From assembly GCF_000471905.2 (NCBI RefSeq), contig NW_006498507.1, positions 5,867,671 to 5,931,670 of the forward strand: a stretch of 64,000 nucleotides of DNA. The letters run 5' to 3'. This stretch comes from Amborella trichopoda. Taxonomy: Eukaryota > Streptophyta > Magnoliopsida > Amborellales > Amborellaceae. Positions 1 to 11,900 of this stretch are shown one piece after another. The first letter of the stretch is position 1. Each line of letters opens with the position of its first letter. The notes beneath the pieces were generated by a model, which saw nothing but the letters and a program-made list of their open reading frames with translations, had not been told where the DNA came from and did not search any database. Made by a program: the position numbers and the translations under genes.

Positions 1-176
1 CAATATTTATAATGAATTTTAATAATTTTTTAGGATTTTTTTGAAGCTTTATTCTGACCGATTCACCCGATTCCGATCAGGATCGCCGATTCGTCGATCC
101 GGATCGCCGATTCACCGATCCGGATCGGTTTTTGGAAAGCCCGATCCGAGTCACCGATCTGGTTTTTAAACCATTG
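1..176. mobile_element. hAT-type element, right end only
   Basis: This is the right-hand part of the same non-autonomous element found complete at 22764-23506. Both share the CGATCCGGATCGCCGATTCA-type subterminal repeats and the terminal sequence GGTTTTTAAACCATTG. The left end lies outside the window, so its target-site duplication cannot be tested. The expected flanking 8-mer on this side is CTCCTAAC (177-184). Confidence 0.7.
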
Positions 177-1660
177 CTCCTAACCATGGGCGGCAATGAG
201 CTCATCATATTACTGCAAAAAGTTTTAAAAAAATATTATCAAACTTTGAGGACACTCTCACAACCCAATTTCACACGTGACATTTTGGGGTTATTGTGAC
301 CTTCTTGCAAGATAGGCAAATGTTTTTGGAGTATACCTTCCCCCTGTTGTGTGCGCTACATGGATGATATTTACAATATACATTTTCAATGACAAATAAT
401 GGATATTCACAAAACGATCTCCGCCCTTCATTATCTAAAATGGATAGTGGATGTCCTTATGGTTACCATAGTCGCAGTACAACATTGGTGTATGTACTTT
501 GTTGAATATGGCATCATTATCTTCTTCCCTAAGGAAATCTTTAAGAAAACAATATACAAAAAGAATACTTGCTTCTGGTACAAAGATATAGTGATAGTGA
601 GTATGTTATTGACTAAATTCAAAATTCAAATAAAAATTTGTTGAACTTTGTATTGCAACTCAATCCAATTTGAAATCAGTGTGACCTCCTTGTAACAAGG
701 ATAAATGGTCTCATAGTGTTCCATCCCAATTTTAATGAAGAATGTAAATTTGATCATAGAAACATTATGGTTGTTGTCAGCCTCGGATCAATTATATGAA
801 CGATGATGGAGATAGTTGATCAGTTGGTCCCAACCCACCCATCAACTTATTGGACAACGATACCACTACTTATGATATACCCCTTGCTTCTCTAATGGGG
901 AAAGCATTTTATTTGAGCATGGTTTTATAAATTTGCACTTTGAATTGCACCAATGACGTTAAAAGACTTGACAATTGACCATCTTGACCCTGACAGTCAT
1001 CTAAAAAATATATTTCTAAGCTTTAAAAATAATTTACGTTATATGGTAATTTTTTGATTATCTATTCAAGTACTCACAATTCCATTAAATCTACACCATA
1101 TTTAGTATTTCAAATTTTTTAGCCAAGGAATGAATAAGATATGCGTGTGGCCGCAACAAGGGTTTCTAGCTTTTGAAATTTTGGATGAATGGGCTCAAGG
1201 CTATATGATTAGGGTGGTGAGGTGCCATAACATGATATCTTGACTTCTATTTTTACCATGGTAAGAGACCTTTTTACTTGTTGAACTACTTAACTTCTAA
1301 GGTTTTAGTGTAGCTTTACCAAATCTCTTGAACCTGCATACCCTACCTTAATTCCTTTTTAATAATAAGATGCATTTCTTAACATACGTTATGAAAATTT
1401 AAAACAAAATTATGGGCAATAACAAAAATGCACATATCCGGCCAACAAGTTGACCTAAAAGGAGTCCTCATCCAAGACATCAAGCTTAAATTTGAGTGGT
1501 TGGCAGATAACATTAGCAAGATTGCGTCTCAAGCACGCTTCTTACATTTGAACAATGATAAAAAAAAAGAAAAAAGAAAAAAAAAAGAGGCCTTCCAAAA
1601 ATGCACCCTCAAGACTTTCCTTATCCATTGCCTACAATTAATTATGGCCGGCAAACTATT
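177..1660. other. intergenic, no gene recognised
   Basis: AT-rich sequence with no convincing coding potential. Parts of 270-760 resemble diverged pieces of the GAGACCATTT MITE family (phrases such as TGTGACCTCCTTGTAACAAG and AAATGGTCTCAT). The short open frames at 399-644 and 1428-1667 show no recognisable motif. Confidence 0.5.
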
Positions 1661-1662
1661 GG

Positions 1663-1888
1663 CTTAGGTCTGGCCCAACCCTAACCCCAAAGAGCCCTGG
1701 TCCACAAGGTTGGACCAAGCCAAGCTAGGCCAGGCTCGGGGGCCAATCCAACTAAAACAAATGAAAGACAAAAAAAAAAAAAAGAAAACTAGGCCAGGCC
1801 GAAACATGCCAAACGTTTCGTGGCCCTAGTCCTAGCTCGGCTTGGCCCTAGGATGGGCCACGGTCCCATTGCCACCCCTACAAACAAT
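1663..1888. repeat. GGCC-rich degenerate hAT-like repeat
   Basis: A short GC-rich island of repeated GGCC/GGCTTGGCC/AGGCCAGGC motifs around a poly-A tract. It ends in CCATTGCCACCCCTA, the inverse of the TAGGGGTGGCAA terminus used by many plant hAT MITEs. A similar GGCC-rich element lies at 15878-16190. No target-site duplication could be identified, so the boundaries are approximate. Confidence 0.45.
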
Positions 1889-2981
1889 CTGAGCCACATA
1901 GGAGGTTCATGTACAAAGCCACGGACCCGGAACCCCCCTTTGCCCCCGGGGGTCTATTTCACTAAATCCCAGGGTCATAATTGTCCAGGGGCAAATCGGT
2001 TCTCTCAAAAAGTTGACGAAGGGTATTATAGTCATTTCTGAAATCCTAGGTCTCAAGGTACGGGAGCAACCTTTCTTTATCAGAGCCATGTCCAGCTTTA
2101 GTTACTTCTTTTAGCTTTTTCTTTTTGCCTTTTCCTTTTTTTTTTTTTTTTTTTGTTCAAAATTTTAATTCATGCTACGAGGGACTGTAAATTCGGGGCT
2201 AAAAAAAAGAAAATGGGAAGAAAAACCAGGAGGTCAGCTTTCAATTTTCATGGCTATCAAGAAAGCCAGAATAGAAAACCCTATATCAAGGCCGAGTTTT
2301 CTGCAACTTTGTTACCCATAATTCTTTGCCTTAACCTGCTTTAGCGCCGGGGCCTTTCGAAGTTGCAGGAGCTTTCCCTTTTCCAGGGTTTGCTCCTTGG
2401 ATTCCCCATTTTTAGGCACATTCTCTCTCCGAGGGTTTTCGCTCCATGGTTTTATGCTAAGGATTTCTAAGAGCTGGTTTTTGATGGATATGGGGCTTGG
2501 TTTTTGAGATCTCTTGGGGTTGGTTTGAAGGAAGTGGTGACGGGTTTTGTGGGCTTATCTCTCTGAAGAAGGAGCTTTTTTGTGGATGCGTGCGGTCTAG
2601 GGCACATTTGGTCACATAGGGCTTGTGCTCTCTGGTCTTAAGGGGGTTTTTGCTCTTAGTATATGAGATTCATTGCATTTAAATTTAACTGAATTGGCGT
2701 TATCCCTTCATTTTGAGGCCACATTGCTCTTTGAATGTTTATACGTTCGTTATTTCTAGGTTTTGTTTTGGAGGAAATGAGACCTCGTATTGCGATTTCG
2801 AGGGTTTAAGTCCCCGACGTTTTGGTCAGTGCTGAGCCATATATCAAATGGAGATGCACATTTTGGTTGCCATTGCTTGTTGAAATCAGAGTTTTCATGG
2901 ATCTGGTTATGGGTTTCTGAAATTTATTGCGTTTAAATTTGGAGATTTGTTAAGTGGTTGTGTGCAAAGTTCTGAGCTGAG
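1889..2981 (+). promoter_or_regulatory. upstream region and probable 5' UTR of the S-acyltransferase gene
   Basis: This segment lies between a repeat and the S-acyltransferase start codon. A pyrimidine-rich stretch with a T tract (2100-2155) is followed by a less AT-rich, T/G-rich stretch (2340-2900) of the kind common in plant leader exons. It contains several upstream ATGs. No TATA box stands out and the transcription start cannot be fixed from sequence. A 5'-UTR intron is possible. Confidence 0.4.
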
Positions 2982-5900
2982 ATGTATGTTGCTCCTCCCC
3001 CCAAGCTCTCCGAATCGAATCGGAGGATCATTCATAACAATGGGCTTTCAAAACGAGTATACCAAGTCTGGAAAGGAAGCAATGTAAGATTTCATCTTGC
3101 ATTGTTGATTTAGTCCCACGTTTAATGACTTATCCAAGTACCATGCTTGCTCTTGATGGACTTAACTGGTCAAATCTGCCATTTTAGTTTCCAATTTTGC
3201 TTCCATTTTTTGTTTTCAATTGGTTTCGTCAGGTAAGTATGGCATGTTTGGGTTCCGTGGTCATTAATCTTACATTTTTCCTGGCGTAGCAGTGTCTGAA
3301 GATTTATCTGTTAGTTAGGTTGCATCAATGTTTTATTTGGAATTTCCCATTAGATTTCCTGGATGTCAATGAAAAATTGTTTTCCTGTAAATTTTTTTTG
3401 GGATCTTTACAATGCTACATGTTAATAGATCTCGGTCTTTTGATCAGTTCTTCTAATGTCATTGATTGAGATTATATGGTCTGAACTCTGAACTGACTCA
3501 TCTGTGTACATAGTCTTTGAAGTGATATATTTTTTCCTGCTCTTTGTTGATGTATTCATATTATCAAGGGGTTAAATACTATGAGACCATTTATCTTTGT
3601 TTCAAAGAGGTTACAATTGCTATTAGCCTATGTATGTCAAATTGGATGGCCTAGGGTGTGTCCCAAAGATTGAGATTTTTATTTTAAACTTTAAGTCTTG
3701 TCAACGACACACTCACGACCACCCAATTAGAAATCTGATGGATAGCAGTCATTGTGACTTTTTTGTATTAAAAGCAAACGGTCTATTTGTAATTTTCTAT
3801 ACTTTTCCTATTATCAAATCCATATATATTGGGATTTTTAACTAAAGAATATTAACACTCAACAGAGTGAAATACTGCATCCATCTATCTTGGTATATGT
3901 AACTACTAACTAAAGAATATTAGCAGAGTGAAATCAGTATTTCTTTCTGGAAATTCACATACCTTATTCCTATTAGCCACCCAAAAGGCATAAGCATTTA
4001 AAGGTAGAGCTAGCAGCTACTTCTATTAAAAAAATTGTGCTTTTTTAAAACTGCTATTTGTCTTCGTTGCAGCCAGTATTATATTTTGTGCGGAGACTAA
4101 TGTTGCTTGAGCTCAGAGATATCATGTTCAATTGCTTGGTTATTTTCCGTGATCAATGCGGTGAAAAGAAGTTATTAATTCATGGATAGTTGATGTGGTC
4201 TTTCATAGTGTATATGATTTCAAGGAGTCTTAGTAGAGCCAAATACATTTTTATGTCTCTTTTGGAATGGATTCTAGTTTTGGCTAGGCATTGTAACGAA
4301 ATGCTTTCTCGGTACATCGTATGAAAACCAGATTTTAGTTATTCAAGATTTCTCCATCTAAATCCCATACCCTTCTCTAGGTTTCCACTCTGTTCTAATA
4401 CATGGTGAAGCTCTTTGATGTGCTCTTCCTCTATTGATGTTGTACAGAAGTCAATACACTCTGTTGAAGAAACATACTTTCACATGTCCTTGATCCACTC
4501 TTTGTAGCTTGAAGTCAAATATGTTGTATCCATCATTGCTAAGAGAAAGGGAATAAGGAATCTTGGTGCCTCAAGCCTCTTGATTTTTTCAAATATCATT
4601 TCATCTAACCTGTCTTAAATCATGTAGAAATCACATGCACAAACTCTTCCTTGTTGAATCTCATGCTCATGAAGATAGATGTAGAGATTCTAAATGTCGT
4701 ATGCCATGTCTTTTTTTAATTATAAGGAAATTTATTTTGACATGTCTTGATGAAATTTCAGAACATAATGTAGGTTTCCATTTCTACTGTAATTCCGTGG
4801 CCTTCCATGCATGAAATGCTTTTTGATGAAACTGCAAGGGATGTGATGCAATGGGTTTTTTTTTTTGTTTTGCTATTTTTAGATTTTATGTGTAGGGCTA
4901 TTTTTGTCATTTCTTCCTTGTAGAAACTTAAGGGGCAAAATAGGAAGTTTTCTATAGTAGTTAGTTAGAATATATTTTGTTAAAGTTGTCGATAAGGGAA
5001 TCCTAGTGTTAAGGGATTTAGTTGACTTAGAGATTTTCTTAAGAAGAGATTAACGTGACATTGGGAAAGGGGAGATTTACTAAAATTAGGAGAGGGAAAA
5101 ACTTGGGGTAAAGATAGAGAGAACGTGGGGAGAGAGAGAGTATTTTTGGAGTTTTATTTTATTCTCCTTTTTCTAGTTTGTATTTAAAAAGGAAAAGAAA
5201 TCCCTATTATGCAAGATGGTGAATTGAGTAAAGAATTTTGGTCTTGTGAAAAGATCTATAAGGTGGACTTCCTTGCAGACCCTGAGAGGGTCTAATCTCT
5301 CAAGCATCTTATTTTTTATTTTTATGTATCTTTATTTATTTATTTATTAATTTTCTCCTTGTATTAGTTGGTATCGGATCCTACCATATGGAGCATTTAG
5401 ATAAATTTTATCAAATAATTGAGCGATTTGGATCAACAATTTGAGAGACACATAGAAGATATTGGTAGACTCATCATCATCATAGCCTTTTCCCAACTAT
5501 TTGGGGTCGGCTCATTGTTCCAAAAGGCGGACAGCCTAGCATCTAGGTGGTCCCCTAGGCGGTTCAAAGGGCCTGGGCCCCCTGGGTGGCTTCTTAAGCT
5601 CTTGGGTACCAAGCCGTGGGTGGCTACTTAAGAGCTTGGGTACCCGCCTAGGCAGGCGACCAGTGCCCAGGGCCTGCGCCCTGCTTAGGGGTGGAAATGC
5701 CCCTTGTTGAGGGATATTTTTGGGTTCTTTTAGAGTAAGAGGGGAAAACAGTGGGTTTAGGTTCATTTCAAACCTAAATCCCATTAGAGCCCATTTTAGA
5801 GAGCAGCGTTTCAAAAAGCGCTAGGCGAGTACCCAGGCGACTGTGAGGGACCCGGCCGCCCAGCGCCTAGGCGGGCGCTCAAAAACCGGGGCGGCCCAGT

Positions 5901-8900
5901 TGAAAGAAAAAAGATAGAATTTTGATACAAATGAGGAGAATTTTGATGTTCTCTATCTATATTCCATATTTAATGTTTCCATAAATGAGGAATTGAGGAG
6001 AAGTCGAGAAGAAAATTTTGATAATCCATAAGACCATAATTCATATTTTCATACAATGCTAAAACAAGAAAACCATACATGCATACACTAATAGTCTGAT
6101 ACACACAAAAGTTAGATAGTAGAAAACTAGACACTAAAAAGTAAAAACTAAAAATAAAAAAGAAAATACACAGAAACTTAGAAAATATACAGTCTGGGAC
6201 ACATATTCAACAGACAACACCAAGAGTCAAGCACTCAAGCGTCTTCAACTCTTCATTCTTCAGTCATCATCTTCATCAAAAGGAGTAGGGTAAGCCTCAT
6301 CATGTGCATCAGATTCGAGGCCATCATCATCAAAGTCATCTTCCTCTTCATCATAATGTTCGTCTTCCTTTGTTTATTCTGAATCTGCCTCTTTCTTCTC
6401 CTCTTCTTTTACCTCCCTCTTACTATGTGCAGATGAGGCCCTAGGAGTCTTGGCTTCTTTACCATTTTCTATCTTTTTGTGCTTCTCTGAATTCAAATAT
6501 TGTATAATCTCCTCCCCGGTAGCTTCAAAAACATTTTTGCACTGGGCAACATCCCCCTTAATACCGGCAAGGTGTTTTTTGAACCGGTAAATACCCCCAT
6601 TAATATCCTTTCCACAATAATTACATTTAATACGATGTTTGTCATTTGGATTCGAGTTATAACCATACTTCCAACCCGGATCACCACTTCTAGAAGAACC
6701 TGGAGAAGATTTTTCTTAGAACAAGGTTCATTTTCCTCCTTTTCTGGTTCTTCTAAATTCAGAAATTGTCTAATATCATCTCGAATAGCTTTAGGAACCT
6801 TTTTACAAGAAGCAATATTCCCTTTAATACCGGCAATGTATTTCTTGAATCAGTTAATATCCCCATTGGTATCTTTTTCACAAAAATTACACCTTATACA
6901 ATTTTTAACGTTTGGTTTCGGGTTATGACCATACTTCCAACTCGTATCACATCTTCTAGCAGAACTAAAAATAGATCTATTCAATTGACAAGGATTTTGT
7001 TTCTGTTTTTGTTTTACAGAACTTTTATATTGCTTAATCTTCTCTCTGATAGCTTCAGGAACATTTTTACAAGGGGCAACATCCCCCTTAATACTGGTAA
7101 GATGTTTCTTAAACTGGTTTATGCCCCATTTTGTATTTTTTTCACAATAATTGCATCTTGTAATTTTTGTCATTTGAATTCGGGTTATATCCATATTTCC
7201 AACCGGGATCTCCACTTCGACTAGATCCTGATGAAGACATCTCAAAATAAAACAAACAATCTAAAAAATAAAGTTTTGCAGTTACTTTGATTGCTCGAAC
7301 TCCAAATTTCGACCTCTATGGTGTTTTCTAGTACTAAATATTCAAAGCACCCTCTAATAGGATTAAAAAACTCCAAAACTAAATCTAATCTACTTAGGTG
7401 ATGTTTGGATTTATTTTTCGTAACTTTGAAAAACACTTCGATCCAATGAAAATCACCAAATATACTTTTTTTGAGGTTTTCCTCTATCTAAAATGGGTTT
7501 TTGTAGGTTTAGGTTTCGAATGAACCTAAATCCCACCTTTAAAAGCTTTTATTTTTTTAAAAGTTCAATAGAACCATAAAAAAAAAATCATTTTCGCCCC
7601 TGGGTGGGGCGCATGCGCTTGGCGGCTGCTGTATCACCTAGGCGGTCGTTGAGGGACCCACCGTTTAGGCTTAGGTGCATCTAGGTGGCCGCCTAGGCGT
7701 TGGGAAGTCCACCTTTTGAACCACTGTTAGAGAGAGAAAAACCTTAAAAAAACTAGATTTTTGTGATTTCCATGTGATTTCTCTAGATTTTAGGGGTTCT
7801 TTCTACTGGGCCGCCTAAGTTCTGGTGTCGGTCTTGATGCCCCTGGCCGCCTAGTTACCGCTGGCATTTTTTAGAATATTGGGTCGGCTACAGGAATCCC
7901 GGTCCGCCATTCTGCTCTATTAAGGACAATACCCTCAGTGAAGATAACGTAGATTTAGGATCCATAGAAAGTTTTGGCAAAATTTTACATTAACTGCCTA
8001 CATAACACAATCCACCTCCTTTACCCTGGCTAGGAACAGGTTATGAGAAAATTTAAGGTCCTCACCATTTTAGACCAACAAGATCTACAAGAGGAACAAG
8101 AACATGAAGAGGTATATCTCAACGCAAAAGACGATGTCAATATTCCAAAAGCACAAGAAATTTCGAAAATCAATTATAAAGAAGAAAATATGTGTGATGT
8201 TTGTATGTGAAATCCAATCTTGTGAGCCTGAAGGAAAAATCATGATTCAGTTTAGTATTATGGACTTCGGTATCTCAGAGTTAGACTAAAAATTGTGCTG
8301 GATCAATTGGTTATTTGAAGAATAAAAAGTACCTAGAAGAATGTTGGGAATGCATCAACTTTTGAGAAGGTTTCTAAAAGATTTGAGTTCAACAAGCTCG
8401 AGGTTGAACTTCTTCAACACCGGGAGAATGATGCAGTGGGAATTTTTTATTTTTTATTTTCCTCTTTTTAGATTTTGTGTAGTGTTATTTTTATCTTTTC
8501 TTCTTTGTAGAGATTTAAGTGGCTAAATAGGAAGTTTTCTATGGGAGTTATTCCGAATATATTTTGTTAAAGGTTGTACATAAGGGAATCCTAGTGTTAA
8601 GGGATTTAGTTGACTTAGAGATTTTCTTAGGAAGAGATTATCGTGAGACTGGGAATAGGGAGATTTACTAAGATCTGGAAAGGGAAAAATGTGGGGCAAA
8701 GAGAGAGAATGTGGGGAGAGAGAGAAGACAGAAGAGAGAGAGAGAGTATTTTCAGAATTTTATTTTATTTTCCTTTTTTCTAGTTTGTATTTAGAAGGGA
8801 AAGATATCATTATCATGGAAGATGGTGAATTGAGTAAAGAGTTTGGGTCTTGTGAAAAGATCTCTGGGGTTGACTCTCTTGCAGACCCAGAGATGGTATA

Positions 8901-11900
8901 ATCTCGCAAGCCTCTTTATTTTTTTTATTTATTTATTTATTATTCTCCATGTGTCAGAATGGAATTACCTTTTTTTCCAATGGACAATACTAAATTCTTA
9001 TATAGACATTACAAAATTATCAAACCCGAGGTTGAGTGGTCAAATGATCAAATGTTCACATTTCCTAAATTCGTAGATTTGCTTGGGATAATAATTAGGA
9101 AAACTTATCAAATTACATTTCAGGTTGGACTATTTAATATCTTCCCTATATTTTTTTATTTTTTAATCTAATTTCAAGTAGCCCATCAAATGACACATCA
9201 AAATAGGTTTGATAAACTCCACCTTGGGTAAAATGTTAAATAATTCAACTTTTAGGTGTATTTTGATAAATTTCCTAATAAGCGTTAAGTTCTTGCATGA
9301 TCCCCTACGAAGCAACTTACCAAATGGCTCATTTGTATAAATGGATAGTTCCCGAAACTTTCCTAGAAATTTATTAGAGGCGCTTATATTGTGAGTCCTT
9401 CTCTATGAAAGACAAAGCCTTGTCTTGGGGAACAGGGCCGATGGGAAGCAAAACCGAAGTGTTTAGGCCAGTTCTTAGGGCCTCTTCTGCCTTGGAGAAC
9501 AACCATTAGACTAAAATTGAATTTTGGTTATTTTCCTCCATTTTGCAACGTTTCTTTAGGGTAAAATGTCAATTTTGGTTATTTTCCTCCATTTAAAGGT
9601 TATGTCATCCTCATCCCTAACCTAGAGATAGGGTGCTATTAAATATGTGAATCCCCTGCATGTTGGTAATTGATAGTTTTACTTTTAGCCTCTGATATCT
9701 TTTCCTCTTATTCTTAGTGGATTTACATTGTGCTGAAAATTGTGATCGCAACTGATGGCCTTTTTTTCTAGTATTGATAATTCAAATTTGAAGGTTATCA
9801 TTGATGTATAATGGTGATTAGATTGAACACAATGGTTTTATAATGTTCCATGCAATACATTCTCACAGTGCATCTTGGATTTGTGCTGAGTAACTACTCT
9901 GTTTTATTTTGTAATAAAGTAACTGCTCAGAAAAAAAGGAAGTCTGTTTCTTATAATGGAAACCTTAAGTTATTTCCTGTAAGATTGTGTCTAACATAAA
10001 AGGTACTTTGCTCATGCAAAAAATAGAATCTATTCAAGAAAATCAAAATAACAGAAATTTAAAAGAATTCTGCTCTAATTGTTAAAGTTGCATTATTTCT
10101 TCAGTCGTCGTGTTGATTGATTCAATGATTTCAGTGCTTTCACCCTTGTACACTGAAGATTATATAAGCTAGATTGATGTTATTATTTATTTTCATGGGT
10201 TACATATGAAAGCATTTTGCCTCAGGTTTTTTTGATATGTGATAAATTTGACTTTTTCTTTGTATGAAAAAAAATTGCAGAGGTTCTTCCTTGGAGGCCG
10301 ACTTATATTTGGTCCAGATGTGAGGTCACTGGCAATGACAATATTTCTTATTACGGTGCCAGTTCTTATGTTCAGTGTATTCGTTTCTCAAAAACTTGTC
10401 TACGAGTTTCCACACCATCTTGGGAATCTCATTGTAGCTATTGCTATTATCTTCACTATATACGTGGGTATCCCAATTTGGCCGTCCTTTTAATTTCTAT
10501 TGAGATCTATGCTTATATGGTTAGCCGACCCGAATTAATTGGGATAAGGCTTGGATGATGATGATGATTCTATTACTATATGGTTATGTTTCTCAGTCAG
10601 AAAATATTGTTGAGCAGTGTACTTGACTATTTTGTTGCAAGTTGTTTTTTCTGGACTCACTTTCATTGAAATTGGCACATCTAATCTCTTGACTTTCTTG
10701 TTCCTCTTGGCCCATGCTTTTTGATATTCTTGAGCAGCTGAGCCGAAAAGAAAAAAGAAAAGAAAGAAAATGACGGTTCTTTAAATAGATTTCCCTCCTA
10801 TGTGCCTTTAATTTTCTAATTACTGCTTAATCATAGAAGTTGTCTTGGCGAAATTCACCTGTGTTGTTATTGGTTAGTTAACTTGGTTTAACTAGTGCCA
10901 AGCCTTGTATTTCATTCTTTTAAATTGAATTTCTTGTAGGTTCTCATTCTTCTTTTCCTGACTTCTGGAAGAGACCCTGGTATAATTCCGCGTAATGCAC
11001 ATCCTCCTGAACCTGAAGATGATGGTGATGGTTCAAATTTGAGCGTCGATTGGGCAGGCTCCCAAGGTAGCATGCCCAGTTTGCCTCCCACTAAGGATGT
11101 GCTTGTTAATGGGGTTGTTGTCAAGGTCAAGTATTGTCAAACATGCATGCTATATCGGCCACCACGATGCTCCCATTGTTCAATTTGCAACAATTGCGTG
11201 GAGCGTTTTGACCATCATTGCCCCTGGGTTGGACAATGTATTGGGCAGGTATGTTCTCTTGGTTGGTTATCCAGCAAATGTGCTTGTCTTTTTTTAACTC
11301 TATTATGAAGGCATACTATAATCTAATGGACAATGTAAATGATTTTATAATAGGGTCATCAATCTGTTTGGCAACCTTGAAATCCATTGCGATGAAATGG
11401 GTTTCCAGGAAATGCTCCATCTCCGTTGTTGGTGATGACAAGAGGAACATGCCATTGGGAGCATCATAGCATGTCGTGGTGGCCCCTTCCTTCCCCCCCT
11501 CCCCCAAAAAAAAGAAATGAACAAAAAAACACACACACACTGAAAACCCATCCATCTCTACTTACAAATGACGAGGAATTCAGTGGATGATGGTTTCCCA
11601 TGGTCCATTGGATCTCTACACTTCTTTCCCTTACTCAACCCTTAACAATCTTGGCCTTGATAGGCCAAATGGCATAGGTTGGAGTATTGCAATCTGCAAT
11701 TTATATCTGCTTTCTTCAATCCCTTATATTTTATCAACATCATTAAGTTCACAATATGTTTTTGGCAAATTTAAGTCAGTGTTATATATATTTCTCATGT
11801 TTATATGTTAATTTGCGCATAGAAATCTGGTTTACAGTTGTAACAGAATCTACTCATGATTGTCATCTCATCAGACTGAGACCTAGAATTATAGTTGTAG

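Larger units (their letters stand above)
5513..7881. mobile_element. outer non-autonomous hAT element (interrupted)
   Basis: Bounded by a perfect 8-bp duplication GGTCGGCT (5505-5512 and 7882-7889). The terminal inverted repeats are CATTGTTCCAAAA on the left and CAATATTCTAAAA on the right (10 of 13 identical). Subterminal CTAGGCGG/CCTAGGCG motifs recur at both ends. Without the inner element it is only about 440 bp and non-coding. Confidence 0.85.
5470..7935 (+). mobile_element. SINE-like sequence split by hAT insertions
   Basis: The two outer pieces (about 5470-5512 and 7882-7930) rejoin into a CATCATCAT-AGCC-TTTTCCCAACTATTTGGGGTCGGCT followed by ACAGGAATCCCGGTCCGCCA type sequence. It resembles the GGGTCGGCTAC-containing portion seen in plant Au-type SINEs. 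A related piece in inverted orientation is at 10525-10570. The family name is from memory and not certain. The split itself is clear from the duplicated GGTCGGCT at the break. Confidence 0.55.
4844..8956 (+). mobile_element. non-autonomous LTR retrotransposon in PAT intron 1
   Basis: Two LTRs of about 525 bp (4844-5366 and 8429-8956) begin TGATGCA and end with TGT-TA or TGTCA. After the 5' LTR comes a primer-binding-like TGGTATCGGATCC (initiator-tRNA-Met type). Before the 3' LTR is a polypurine CCGGGAGA. The flanking 5-mers GGATG and GAATG differ by one base, as expected for an old target-site duplication. The interior keeps a short gag-like stretch ([15 protein letters not shown]) and some 500 bp of undetermined sequence before the 3' LTR, but no pol. 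This looks like a LARD-type derivative of a Ty3/gypsy element. Its interior was later invaded by a SINE-like sequence and two hAT elements. It sits in the same orientation as the host gene. Confidence 0.8.

Noticed and set aside
5536..5814. 92-aa minus-strand proline-rich open frame
   Set aside because: Falls in CCTAGGCGG-rich hAT termini. No codon or domain support.
11218..11469. Plus-strand open frame after the DHHC exon
   Set aside because: Out of frame with the DHHC exon and mostly intron 3 sequence. The true donor is at 11249.
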